A stretch of 11,861 nt of DNA from RH-AL1 sp964247745 (GTDB lineage: Bacteria; Pseudomonadota; Alphaproteobacteria; Rhizobiales; Beijerinckiaceae): assembly GCA_964247745.1 (NCBI GenBank), contig CAXTVT010000091.1, forward strand, positions 1 to 11,861, written 5' to 3'. The position numbers were made by a program, and so were the translations under genes. Below are positions 4,986 to 11,861 of the stretch, one piece after another. The notes under the pieces were generated by a model. It ran no database searches, was not told the DNA's origin, and was given only the letters and a program-made list of their open reading frames with translations. The first letter of the stretch is position 1. The number at the start of each line of letters is the position of its first letter.

Positions 4986-5564
4986 ATGACCGTCTCCGTC
5001 ACCCGTGCCGCGGAAGGCCTCGAACGTCGCGCCTTCACCGTCGCCGCCTTCGAGCGGATGGCGGAATTCGGCATCGTCGAACCCGACGAGAGGCTGGAGC
5101 TGATCGGCGGAGAGGTCGTGCCCATGGCGGCCAAGGGCTCGCGGCACGAGGGTCTCAAAGCGTCGATCAACCATCGCTGGGGTCGCTTATGCCCCGACCA
5201 TCATGCCTTTGTTCCGGAGACCGGCCTGCGGCTGGACGAGCACACCTATCTCGAACCCGATTTCATCGTCTTTCGGCGCACCAAGACGCTCGCTCGGGTG
5301 AAGGGCCCCGACCTGCTCCTCGTCGTCGAGGTGGCCGACTCGTCGCTCGACTACGACCTGCGCCGCAAGCCTCTCGTCTATGCGGGCTTCGGCGTTCCCG
5401 AACTCTGGGTCGTCGACGCCGCAGGTCGCGTGGTGCATCGCCACCTTGACCCTGGACCGACGGGCTTCGGGACGGTTCGCGTGTCCGGGGCGGCCGAGCG
5501 CCTCGTTCCCGCTCTGGCGCCGGAGGCCTTCGCGTTCGCGCTGGATGCGTTGGAGGAGATCTAG
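4986..5564 (+). CDS. Uma2-family (DUF820) PD-(D/E)XK nuclease-like protein
   Basis: A 192-residue protein matching the Uma2/DUF820 family, a restriction-endonuclease-like fold common in cyanobacteria and scattered elsewhere, whose biological role is not established. Family landmarks are ERLELIGGEVVPMAAKGSRH (36-54), the catalytic-type Asp92 in LEPDFIVF, Glu115 in LLVVEVADSS and Lys128 in DLRRKPLVYAGFGVPELWVVD. The D...E-X...K set therefore looks intact. ATG 4986 is preferred; a TTG two codons upstream is in frame but has no better ribosome site. It lies between divergent trpS and downstream hrcA (56-bp gap) on its own or with hrcA. Uma2 genes are often mobile, solitary additions to genomes, and it appears unrelated in function to its neighbours. 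Nuclease activity is an inference from the motif only. Confidence 0.88.
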   Translation: MTVSVTRAAEGLERRAFTVAAFERMAEFGIVEPDERLELIGGEVVPMAAKGSRHEGLKASINHRWGRLCPDHHAFVPETGLRLDEHTYLEPDFIVFRRTKTLARVKGPDLLLVVEVADSSLDYDLRRKPLVYAGFGVPELWVVDAAGRVVHRHLDPGPTGFGTVRVSGAAERLVPALAPEAFAFALDALEEI

Positions 5565-5620
5565 AACGCGGCTTGTCGCATCGGCTTGCCAGGGCCGCTG
5601 CCGAGCGTAGAGTCCAGCCC

Positions 5621-6721
5621 ATGACCACGCCGCTCGAACAGGTCGCGCAGGAGGCCCTGCGCGAAGCCGGGGCGCTGCGCTCCCTCAGCCAGCGCTCGCT
5701 CGATATCTTCCGCCGCATCGTCGAGAGCTATCTCGTCACGGGCGAGCCGGTCGGCTCGCGCAACCTGTCGCGGCTGCTGCCGACGCCGCTGTCGCCGGCC
5801 TCGATCCGCAACGTGATGCAGGCCCTGGAGGAGAGCGGGCTAATCTTCGCGCCCCACACCTCCGCCGGCCGCCTGCCGACCGAGATCGGGCTGCGCTTCT
5901 TCGTCGACGCGCTGCTCGAGATCGGCGACATCGACGAGGACGAGCGCCGCCGCATCGAGGCCCAGCTCGGCTACGGTGGAATCGATCGCTCATTCGAGAC
6001 CATCCTCACCGAGGCGACCACCATGCTGTCGGGCATGACGCGCGGCGCCGGCGTGGTGGTGACGAGCAAGGACAACGCGCGGCTCAAGCACATCGAGTTC
6101 ATCCGCCTCGAGCCGGAGCGGGCGCTCGCCGTTCTCGTCGGCGAGGACGGCGGGGTCGAGAACCGCGTGCTGCCGATCGCCGCGGACCTGCCGGCCTCCG
6201 CCCTGGTCGAGGCCGGCAACTATCTCAACGCCCGGATCCGCGGTCGCACGCTCGGCGAGGTGCGGCTCGACGTAGAGACCTCGCGCAAGGCGGCGGAGCG
6301 CGAGCTGTCCGAGCTGACCGAGCGCCTCGTCGACGCCGGTCTCGCGTCCTGGGCCGAGGGTGCAGGACGCGAGGCGCAGCTGATCGTGCGCGGCCAGGCC
6401 AACCTGCTGACCGACCTCAAGGCCGCCGACGACCTCGAGCGCATCCGCCTGCTGTTCGCCGATCTGGAGACCAAGAAGGACGTGATCGACATCCTCGCGC
6501 GCGCCGAGGGCGGGGAGGGCGTACGAATCTTCATCGGCTCGGAGAACAAGCTGTTCTCCCTGTCGGGCTCCTCGATGATCGCGGCGCCGTTCCGCGACGG
6601 GCAACAGCGCATCGTCGGCGTGCTCGGCGTGATCGGCCCGACGCGGCTGAACTACGCGCGCATCGTGCCGATGGTGGATTACACGTCGAAGCTGCTGGCG
6701 CGGATGGTGTCGCGAACCTGA
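5621..6721 (+). CDS. hrcA: HrcA, heat-inducible transcription repressor
   Basis: A 366-residue protein with the HrcA layout: an N-terminal winged-helix domain (about 22-95, with RSLDIFRRIVESYLVTGEPV, LSPASIRNVMQALEESGLI and HTSAGRLPTEIGLRFFVD) and a GAF-like C-terminal domain (IFIGSEN near the end, then VLGVIGPTRLNYARIVPMVDY). HrcA binds the CIRCE operator and represses groESL and dnaKJ-grpE genes; GroEL keeps it active. ATG 5621 is chosen because it is close to the expected N-terminus, although no clear Shine-Dalgarno precedes it. No CIRCE inverted repeat (TTAGCACTC-N9-GAGTGCTAA) was seen in the window. The grpE gene that usually follows hrcA in this group is absent, the next gene being exbB after about 150 bp. 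Identification is secure. Confidence 0.96.
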   Translation: MTTPLEQVAQEALREAGALRSLSQRSLDIFRRIVESYLVTGEPVGSRNLSRLLPTPLSPASIRNVMQALEESGLIFAPHTSAGRLPTEIGLRFFVDALLEIGDIDEDERRRIEAQLGYGGIDRSFETILTEATTMLSGMTRGAGVVVTSKDNARLKHIEFIRLEPERALAVLVGEDGGVENRVLPIAADLPASALVEAGNYLNARIRGRTLGEVRLDVETSRKAAERELSELTERLVDAGLASWAEGAGREAQLIVRGQANLLTDLKAADDLERIRLLFADLETKKDVIDILARAEGGEGVRIFIGSENKLFSLSGSSMIAAPFRDGQQRIVGVLGVIGPTRLNYARIVPMVDYTSKLLARMVSRT

Positions 6722-6811
6722 CATGGGCCGAGCCCGCCTCGCCGGCGCTTCACAGTGCAATCGGTCGAAAGTTCGAATGATTCCGATCTTTCCCGTGTAC
6801 GCCCGTTTCCC

Positions 6812-6840
6812 TTGTATCCCGGCAGTAGGCAAACCATAAC
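6812..6840 (+). promoter_or_regulatory. Possible sigma-70-type promoter of exbB-exbD-tonB
   Basis: TTGTAT (6812-6817), 17 bases, CATAAC (6835-6840) is a fair housekeeping-type promoter in the gap between hrcA and exbB. An AGGAG ribosome-site candidate lies at 6851-6855. No clear Irr, RirA or Fur box was recognised here, although this operon type is usually iron-regulated. Weak evidence. Confidence 0.3.
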
Positions 6841-6868
6841 GTCGCGATCGAGGAGCCTGGATCGCCTG

Positions 6869-7927
<1,059 letters not shown>

Positions 7928-8419
7928 ATGGCGGCGAAGCTCTCGACCGGGAGCGACGGCGACGATCTCGAGGTCAACGGCGAGATCAACGTCACCCCGT
8001 TCATCGACGTCATCCTGGTGTTGCTCATCATCTTCATGGTGGCGGCGCCGCTCTCCACGGTCGACGTCAACGTCGAGCTGCCGGCCTCCACCGCGACGCC
8101 GGTGCCGCGGCCGGACAAGCCGGTGTTCGTTTCCCTGAAGGAGGACAAGACGCTGGCGCTGGGCGACGATCCGGTGGCGCGCGACGCGCTGGCCGGCGCG
8201 CTCGACGGCGCCACCGGCGGCGACAAGGCCAAGCGCATCTTCGTGCGAGCCGACAAGTCGGTGAACTACGGCGACGTCATGGGACTGATGAACCTGCTGC
8301 GCAGCGACGGCTATCTCAAGATCGGTCTCGTCGCCCTCGATGCCGGCACGCATGACGCGGCGCCGCCCGCGGGCACGGCCCCCGCACCCCAGGTCCCCGG
8401 AGCCGGCACGAAGCCGTGA
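7928..8419 (+). CDS. exbD: ExbD, TonB-system energizer subunit
   Basis: A 163-residue protein with a short cytoplasmic N-terminus, one membrane helix at about 24-43 and a periplasmic ExbD/TolR domain. The signature INVTPFIDVILVLLIIFMV is present, with Asp27 matching the proton-carrying Asp25 of E. coli ExbD. The periplasmic domain contains VFVSLKEDKTLALGDD and RIFVRADKSVNYGDVMGLMNLLR, typical of the family. The last 20 or so residues are a Pro/Ala/Gly-rich tail that extends past the usual end. The ATG directly abuts the exbB stop, and the TGA stop overlaps the tonB GTG start by 4 bases (GTGA, 8416-8419). Tight translational coupling and a fixed subunit ratio are implied. Confidence 0.95.
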   Translation: MAAKLSTGSDGDDLEVNGEINVTPFIDVILVLLIIFMVAAPLSTVDVNVELPASTATPVPRPDKPVFVSLKEDKTLALGDDPVARDALAGALDGATGGDKAKRIFVRADKSVNYGDVMGLMNLLRSDGYLKIGLVALDAGTHDAAPPAGTAPAPQVPGAGTKP

Positions 8420-9519
8420 CCGACACCTCGATTCCCTATCGAGATCCGCCGTCGAGCGGGGCGTGGCGTTGGCCGCTGGCGATCGCCCTCGTGGTCGCCA
8501 TGCACGTCGCCCTGTTCGCCCTGTTCGCGCTGCGTCAGCCGGCGGAACCGCCCAAGCCGAAGGGCGAGGTCGTCGAGGTCGATCTCGCGCCGCAGCAGGA
8601 GCAGCATGCCGCGCCGCAGGCGGCCGCGCCCCAGGAGGCGAGTTCGCCGGCTCCCGCGCCGACGCCGCCCGAGCCCGAGGCCAAGCCGCCGGAACCGACC
8701 CCGCCGGAGCCCGAGACCAAACCGCCGGAGACGCTCCCGCCGCCGCCGCCACCCCCGCCGGAGCCCACGCCTCCCACGCCGGAGCCGCCGCCGCCTGCAC
8801 CGGCGCCGCCCCCCACGCCCGAGCCTCCCGCGCCCGAGCCTCCCGCGGCGGTCGCGCCGGCGCCGGCGCCGGAACCCGTGCCCGATCTCCCGGTCCTGCC
8901 CAAGGTGGACGCGCCGCTCGAGGCGCCCAAGCCCGATGTCGCCGCTCTCCAGGCTGCCGCGGCGGCGGAGAAGCAGGCGGCGGCGCAGAAGGCCGCCGAG
9001 GAGGCGCGCATCGAGGCCAATCGTCAGGCCGAGGCGCGCCGGCAGGAGCAGCGGCGCCAACAGGAGGCGGAACGGCGTGAGGAGCAGCGCCAGCGCAAAC
9101 TCGAGGAGGCGCGACGCGAGAAGGCCGACGAGGCGCGACGCGAGAAGGCCGAGGCGGCGCGGCAGGCGAAGGCCGAAGCCGCCGCGAAGCGCGACGCCGA
9201 ACGGCGCGAGGCGGCATCGCGCGAGCGGGCGGAGCGCGCGGGGCTGGCCCAGCGCAACGCGCAGCGCCAGCAGGCGTCCGGGGCCGAACTGGCGCAATGG
9301 CGCGCGGAGGTCGCGGCCCGCATCCGCAGCAGCGCCGCGAACTTCTCCGGAGATGGCAGCGGCGTCTCGACCGTGACCTTCACCGTCACGGCGAGCGGCG
9401 GCATCACCGGCGTGTCCGGCAGCGGCGTCGCCGCGTCGGTCGTCCGCGGCGTCGGATCGGTGCCGCCGCCGCCCGGCGGCCACGCCCAACGCGTCTCGGT
9501 CCCGGTCCGCGTCAACTGA
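8416..9519 (+). CDS. tonB: TonB with long Pro-rich stretch and TolA-like charged helix
   Basis: A 367-residue TonB, longer than the roughly 240 residues of E. coli TonB. It has a cytoplasmic N-terminus and one membrane helix at about 17-38 containing His30, which is placed like the essential TM histidine of TonB. A Pro/Glu/Ala-rich periplasmic stretch follows (about 43-172, with eight consecutive Pro at 108-115). Next is an uninterrupted Ala/Arg/Glu/Lys helix (about 175-295, with 8-residue units such as EARREKAD, EARREKAE), which resembles TolA domain II. The C-terminal domain (about 296-367) has the TonB-type pattern VSTVTFTVTASGGITGV...VPPPPGG...VSVPVRV but is short. GTG is the only start compatible with the overlap of the exbD stop. 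TonB transmits ExbBD energy to outer-membrane receptors for siderophores, heme or B12. It ends tail-to-tail with recF. Confidence 0.92.
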   Translation: MTDTSIPYRDPPSSGAWRWPLAIALVVAMHVALFALFALRQPAEPPKPKGEVVEVDLAPQQEQHAAPQAAAPQEASSPAPAPTPPEPEAKPPEPTPPEPETKPPETLPPPPPPPPEPTPPTPEPPPPAPAPPPTPEPPAPEPPAAVAPAPAPEPVPDLPVLPKVDAPLEAPKPDVAALQAAAAAEKQAAAQKAAEEARIEANRQAEARRQEQRRQQEAERREEQRQRKLEEARREKADEARREKAEAARQAKAEAAAKRDAERREAASRERAERAGLAQRNAQRQQASGAELAQWRAEVAARIRSSAANFSGDGSGVSTVTFTVTASGGITGVSGSGVAASVVRGVGSVPPPPGGHAQRVSVPVRVN

Positions 9520-10656
9520 TCAGCCGGGGTCCACGCGCCCCGGCGTGACGCGGAGCCGCAACGCGTCGGCGCCGATTCCCTCGAAGGCGTGGGAATCCGC
9601 CCCGGTCATCCAGACCTGGCCGGGCAGGGCGGCGAGTTCGTCGAAGAGCGCCCGGCGCCGCGCCGCGTCGAGATGGGCCGCGATCTCGTCGAGCAGGATC
9701 ACCGGCGCGATCCCCGAGAGGTCGGCGACGAGCCGGGCGTGGGCCAGCACCAGGCCGATCAGCAGGGCCTTCTGCTCGCCGGTCGAGCACAGGCCGGCCT
9801 CGACGTCCTTGGGCCCGTGGCGCACCTGCAGGTCGGCGGCCTGCGGGCCGATCAAGGCCCGGCCGGCCGCGGCATCGGCGGCGCGATTGGCCTTCAGCAA
9901 GACGCGGAACCTGTCCTCGACCTGGAGCGCGGATTGATCCGCGCACAGGCGTTCGACCTCGCCGATCAGCGCGACGGCAGCCCAGGGGAAGGCGGCGTCG
10001 CGGCGCTCCGCGAGCAGGGCGCCGAGTCGCGCGACCGTGTCGGCACGGGCCGCCGCGACCGCCACGGCGAGACCGGCGACCTCGCGCTCGATGGCGTCGA
10101 GCCACGCGGCATCGGCGCGCCAGCCGTTCTCGAGCACCTTGTTGCGCTGCCGCAGCGCGCGCTCTATCGCGCTCACCCGCGTGCCGTGCTCGGCATCGAC
10201 GGCGAGAACGAGGCGGTCGAGGAAGCGGCGGCGCTCGCCCGGCGAGGCCGAGAACAACCCGTCCATCGCCGGCGTCAGCCAGACCAGCCGAACGTGGTCG
10301 GCGAAGGCACGCGCGGAGGACGCGGGCTCGCGGTCGACGCGGAAGCGCCGCGCGGCCGGTGTGTCCGGCTCCAGCGACGGTTCCAGGCCCGTGCCGAGCT
10401 GGACCGCGCCGTCGGCATGCGCCACGTCGATGGAAACGGCGAAGCCGCCAGCCCCGCCGCGCCGGACGCAGGCGCCGAGGTCGGCGCGCCGCAGCCCGCG
10501 GCCTTGCGCGAACAGCGAGATCGCCTCGACGAGATTGGTCTTGCCGCTGCCGTTCTCGCCCGTCACCACCACGGTGCCTGCCGGTATGGCGAGGTCGAGC
10601 CCGGGGTAGGAGCGAAAGTCGCGCAGCACCAGACGGCGCAGGCCCGTGCCTTGCAC
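9520..10656 (-). CDS. recF: RecF, DNA replication/repair ATPase
   Basis: A 378-residue SMC/ABC-type ATPase that helps load RecA at single-strand gaps through the RecFOR pathway. Walker A is GENGSGKT at 33-40, the ABC-like signature is STGEQK at 291-296, and Walker B is PVILLDE at 318-324 followed by AHLD. The N-terminus LRRLVLRDFRSYPGLDL is typical. The start is GTG 10656-10654, four bases after the TAG of the upstream tonB-like gene; no good Shine-Dalgarno is present, so coupling is probable. In many alphaproteobacteria recF follows dnaA-dnaN; here neither is adjacent. The stop abuts the stop of the convergent tonB gene with no base between them. All ATPase motifs are intact, so the gene looks functional. 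Confidence 0.96.
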   Translation of the reverse strand: MQGTGLRRLVLRDFRSYPGLDLAIPAGTVVVTGENGSGKTNLVEAISLFAQGRGLRRADLGACVRRGGAGGFAVSIDVAHADGAVQLGTGLEPSLEPDTPAARRFRVDREPASSARAFADHVRLVWLTPAMDGLFSASPGERRRFLDRLVLAVDAEHGTRVSAIERALRQRNKVLENGWRADAAWLDAIEREVAGLAVAVAAARADTVARLGALLAERRDAAFPWAAVALIGEVERLCADQSALQVEDRFRVLLKANRAADAAAGRALIGPQAADLQVRHGPKDVEAGLCSTGEQKALLIGLVLAHARLVADLSGIAPVILLDEIAAHLDAARRRALFDELAALPGQVWMTGADSHAFEGIGADALRLRVTPGRVDPG

Positions 10657-10660
10657 CGTG

Positions 10661-11653
10661 CTACCGATCTCTCGCCATCGCCTCGGAGCCGAGCGAGCGC
10701 AGGCGCGCGACCATGCCGGTGTTGTTGCCCGACGGCGGCGGCGGGAACGGCGCGGCGGCCTCCACCGCTTCGACCGCCTGGGCGTCGACCTCGGCGTAGC
10801 CGCTGGGCTTGCTGATCTGGACGCCGACGAGGTTGCCGCCGGCGTCGACGACGAACGACACCGAGACCGACCATTCGCCGTAGGGCACGCTGATGGCGTG
10901 GCGGTTCTGCGTGATCAGCCCGTAGACGACCGCGAGATAGCGGTCGTCCTCGCTGCCGCCCGTGACCTTGGCGCGCTTGCGCATCGGCTTGGCGAAGGTG
11001 AAATCGGGCAGCTCCGACGTGCCGGCGAGCTGCTGCGCCACGGTCTTGGGGCGATGCGGCGGCTTCGGCGGCGTCGGCTTGACCTTGGCCTGCGCGAGCT
11101 TCTCCGGCTTCTTCGGCGGCTCGGGGGGCGCCTTGTCGAGCGCCTCGGCCTCCTTGTCCTGCATCTCCGGGGGCTTGGGCGCCTCGGTCTTCTCCGGAGC
11201 CTCCTTCGCCGCGTCGTCGGCGGCTTCCTTGGCTTCGTCGGGCGTCGGCTTCGGCTCGGCTTCGGCGGGAGGCGCCACGTTCTTGGGCGCGTGGCTGTCC
11301 TTGTCGGCGTGCTGGCTGTCCTCCTTGACGTCATTGACGTCGCGGGGCGCGCTCGTCGCCGGCTTCTCGATCTCCTGCTTCGTCGAGGGCGCCGGCGGCA
11401 TCGGCACGGCCGGCGGTTTCGGCATCTCCGCCACGATCTCGATGGGCGTCTCCTGCATCTGCGCGCCGCGCGGCGGATCGGCGGCGTCGCGCCACATCAT
11501 CCAGGCGAACAGCATTGCGTAGAGCACGACGACCGAAGCGAGGGTCACCGAGAACCAGGTCCGCCGCGCAAACGCGCTTGTGCGCAGCGGCTGGAGGATG
11601 CGTTCCTCGAGCCGAGCCGACAGGGTACCGAAAGGGGACTTGGTCTCGCTCAT
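10661..11653 (-). CDS. TonB-family protein, orphan, with a TM helix lacking the usual histidine
   Basis: A 330-residue protein with a cytoplasmic N-terminus of about 31 residues, one membrane helix at about 32-54 and a long periplasmic linker rich in Glu, Lys, Pro and Ala (60-205). The C-terminal TonB domain at about 237-315 has YGEWSVSVSFVVDAGGNLVGVQISKPSGYAEVDAQAVEAV and then APFPPPPSG. Unlike the TonB of the exbBD operon, its membrane helix has no His; the position equivalent to the S-X3-H motif reads S40-V-V-V-L44. That histidine is needed for energization of E. coli TonB, so coupling to ExbBD is doubtful. No exbB or exbD lies beside it. The start is ATG 11653; an in-frame GTG at 11674 with GAGG three bases upstream would add seven residues. 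recF follows after 4 bp and is probably co-transcribed. Confidence 0.85.
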   Translation of the reverse strand: MSETKSPFGTLSARLEERILQPLRTSAFARRTWFSVTLASVVVLYAMLFAWMMWRDAADPPRGAQMQETPIEIVAEMPKPPAVPMPPAPSTKQEIEKPATSAPRDVNDVKEDSQHADKDSHAPKNVAPPAEAEPKPTPDEAKEAADDAAKEAPEKTEAPKPPEMQDKEAEALDKAPPEPPKKPEKLAQAKVKPTPPKPPHRPKTVAQQLAGTSELPDFTFAKPMRKRAKVTGGSEDDRYLAVVYGLITQNRHAISVPYGEWSVSVSFVVDAGGNLVGVQISKPSGYAEVDAQAVEAVEAAAPFPPPPSGNNTGMVARLRSLGSEAMARDR

Positions 11654-11692
11654 CGTCTCGGCGGTCGGCGGCACTTGCCTCAGATGTCCTTA

Positions 11693-11719
11693 CCACAGGG
11701 GAGTCCGCCAAATCTGTGG
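11693..11719. promoter_or_regulatory. Inverted repeat CCACAG-N15-CTGTGG upstream of the orphan tonB-family gene
   Basis: Two perfect 6-bp arms have centres 21 bp apart, about two helical turns, so both face the same side of the DNA. They lie 40-66 bp upstream of ATG 11653, in the leader or promoter region of the tonB-like/recF transcript. This could be an operator, but arms this short arise by chance; no regulator can be named. Confidence 0.25.
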
Positions 11720-11804
11720 CGCGGGACCGTCTCGTTTCACCAGGCCGACTGTTTTCTCCCGCCGTTATCGATTTTCCCCAAGACGGTGATTGACGTTGGG
11801 ATTG

Positions 11805-11861
11805 ATGGCCGTATATGGTGTTCATCGACGGCGGCGCTGCTTTGTTGCAGCGGCGTTGTTT
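11805..11861 (+). CDS. Possible start of an exported protein (3' partial, 19 codons)
   Basis: From ATG 11805 the frame is open to the window edge. It reads like the beginning of a signal peptide: a basic n-region (MAVYGVHRRRR) followed by a hydrophobic h-region (CFVAAALF). A weak GGGA lies three bases upstream. It would diverge from the tonB-family gene across about 130-150 bp, a usual arrangement for a TonB-dependent receptor or other exported partner, but that identity is a guess. Against it: only 19 codons are visible, the ribosome site is poor, and a hairpin (11835-11852) lies within it. Two other frames are also open at the edge. Confidence 0.28.
   Translation, partial: MAVYGVHRRRRCFVAAALF

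Noticed and set aside
8311..9489. Minus-strand 392-codon Arg/Leu/Gly-rich frame
   Set aside because: It is antisense to tonB and is produced by the Pro/Ala/Glu/Arg codon repeats. It shows no start signals or recognisable domain.
11691..11698. TTACCACAG as a DnaA box next to recF's operon (possible replication origin)
   Set aside because: It departs from TTATCCACA, it stands alone with no second box or AT-rich unwinding region, and neither dnaA nor dnaN is present.

Overview
The window is GC-rich DNA, almost fully coding on both strands, from an alphaproteobacterium, most likely of the order Hyphomicrobiales (Rhizobiales). The best evidence is the C-terminal half of PhyR at the left edge, the anti-anti-sigma response regulator found only in alphaproteobacteria. 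Sites matching the alphaproteobacterial general-stress sigma factor (EcfG/RpoE2) support this. No RNA gene, CRISPR array, insertion sequence or phage gene was seen. The genus cannot be fixed from the sequence.

Left part (1-2871), a general-stress island. The phyR end is followed by a convergent, translationally coupled pair: a DUF883/YqjD-like protein with 11-residue repeats, and a YqjE/holin-III-like membrane protein. Upstream of the pair is a 59-residue Pro/Glu-rich ORF with a GTG start, then a divergent ku gene (bacterial NHEJ). Within about 320 bp there are three perfect EcfG promoter sequences (GGAAC-N16/17-CGTT). One drives the DUF883 pair, one the small ORF and one ku. The master regulator and three putative target transcripts therefore lie side by side. 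This is the most interesting part of the window.

Middle part (3047-6721). First comes a small secreted protein whose C-terminal half is almost only Met, Lys and His, ending in a strong intrinsic terminator. Then come a small one-helix membrane protein, trpS (minus strand), a Uma2-family PD-(D/E)XK protein and the heat-shock repressor hrcA (plus strand).

Right part (6869-11861), TonB energization. An exbB-exbD-tonB operon (plus strand) has touching or overlapping gene ends. Its TonB carries a long proline-rich stretch and then a TolA-like charged helix. It runs tail-to-tail, with no intergenic base, into recF. recF lies directly downstream of a second TonB-family gene whose membrane helix lacks the usual histidine. 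At the right edge an open frame looks like the first 19 codons of an exported protein facing away from this second TonB; this is only tentative.
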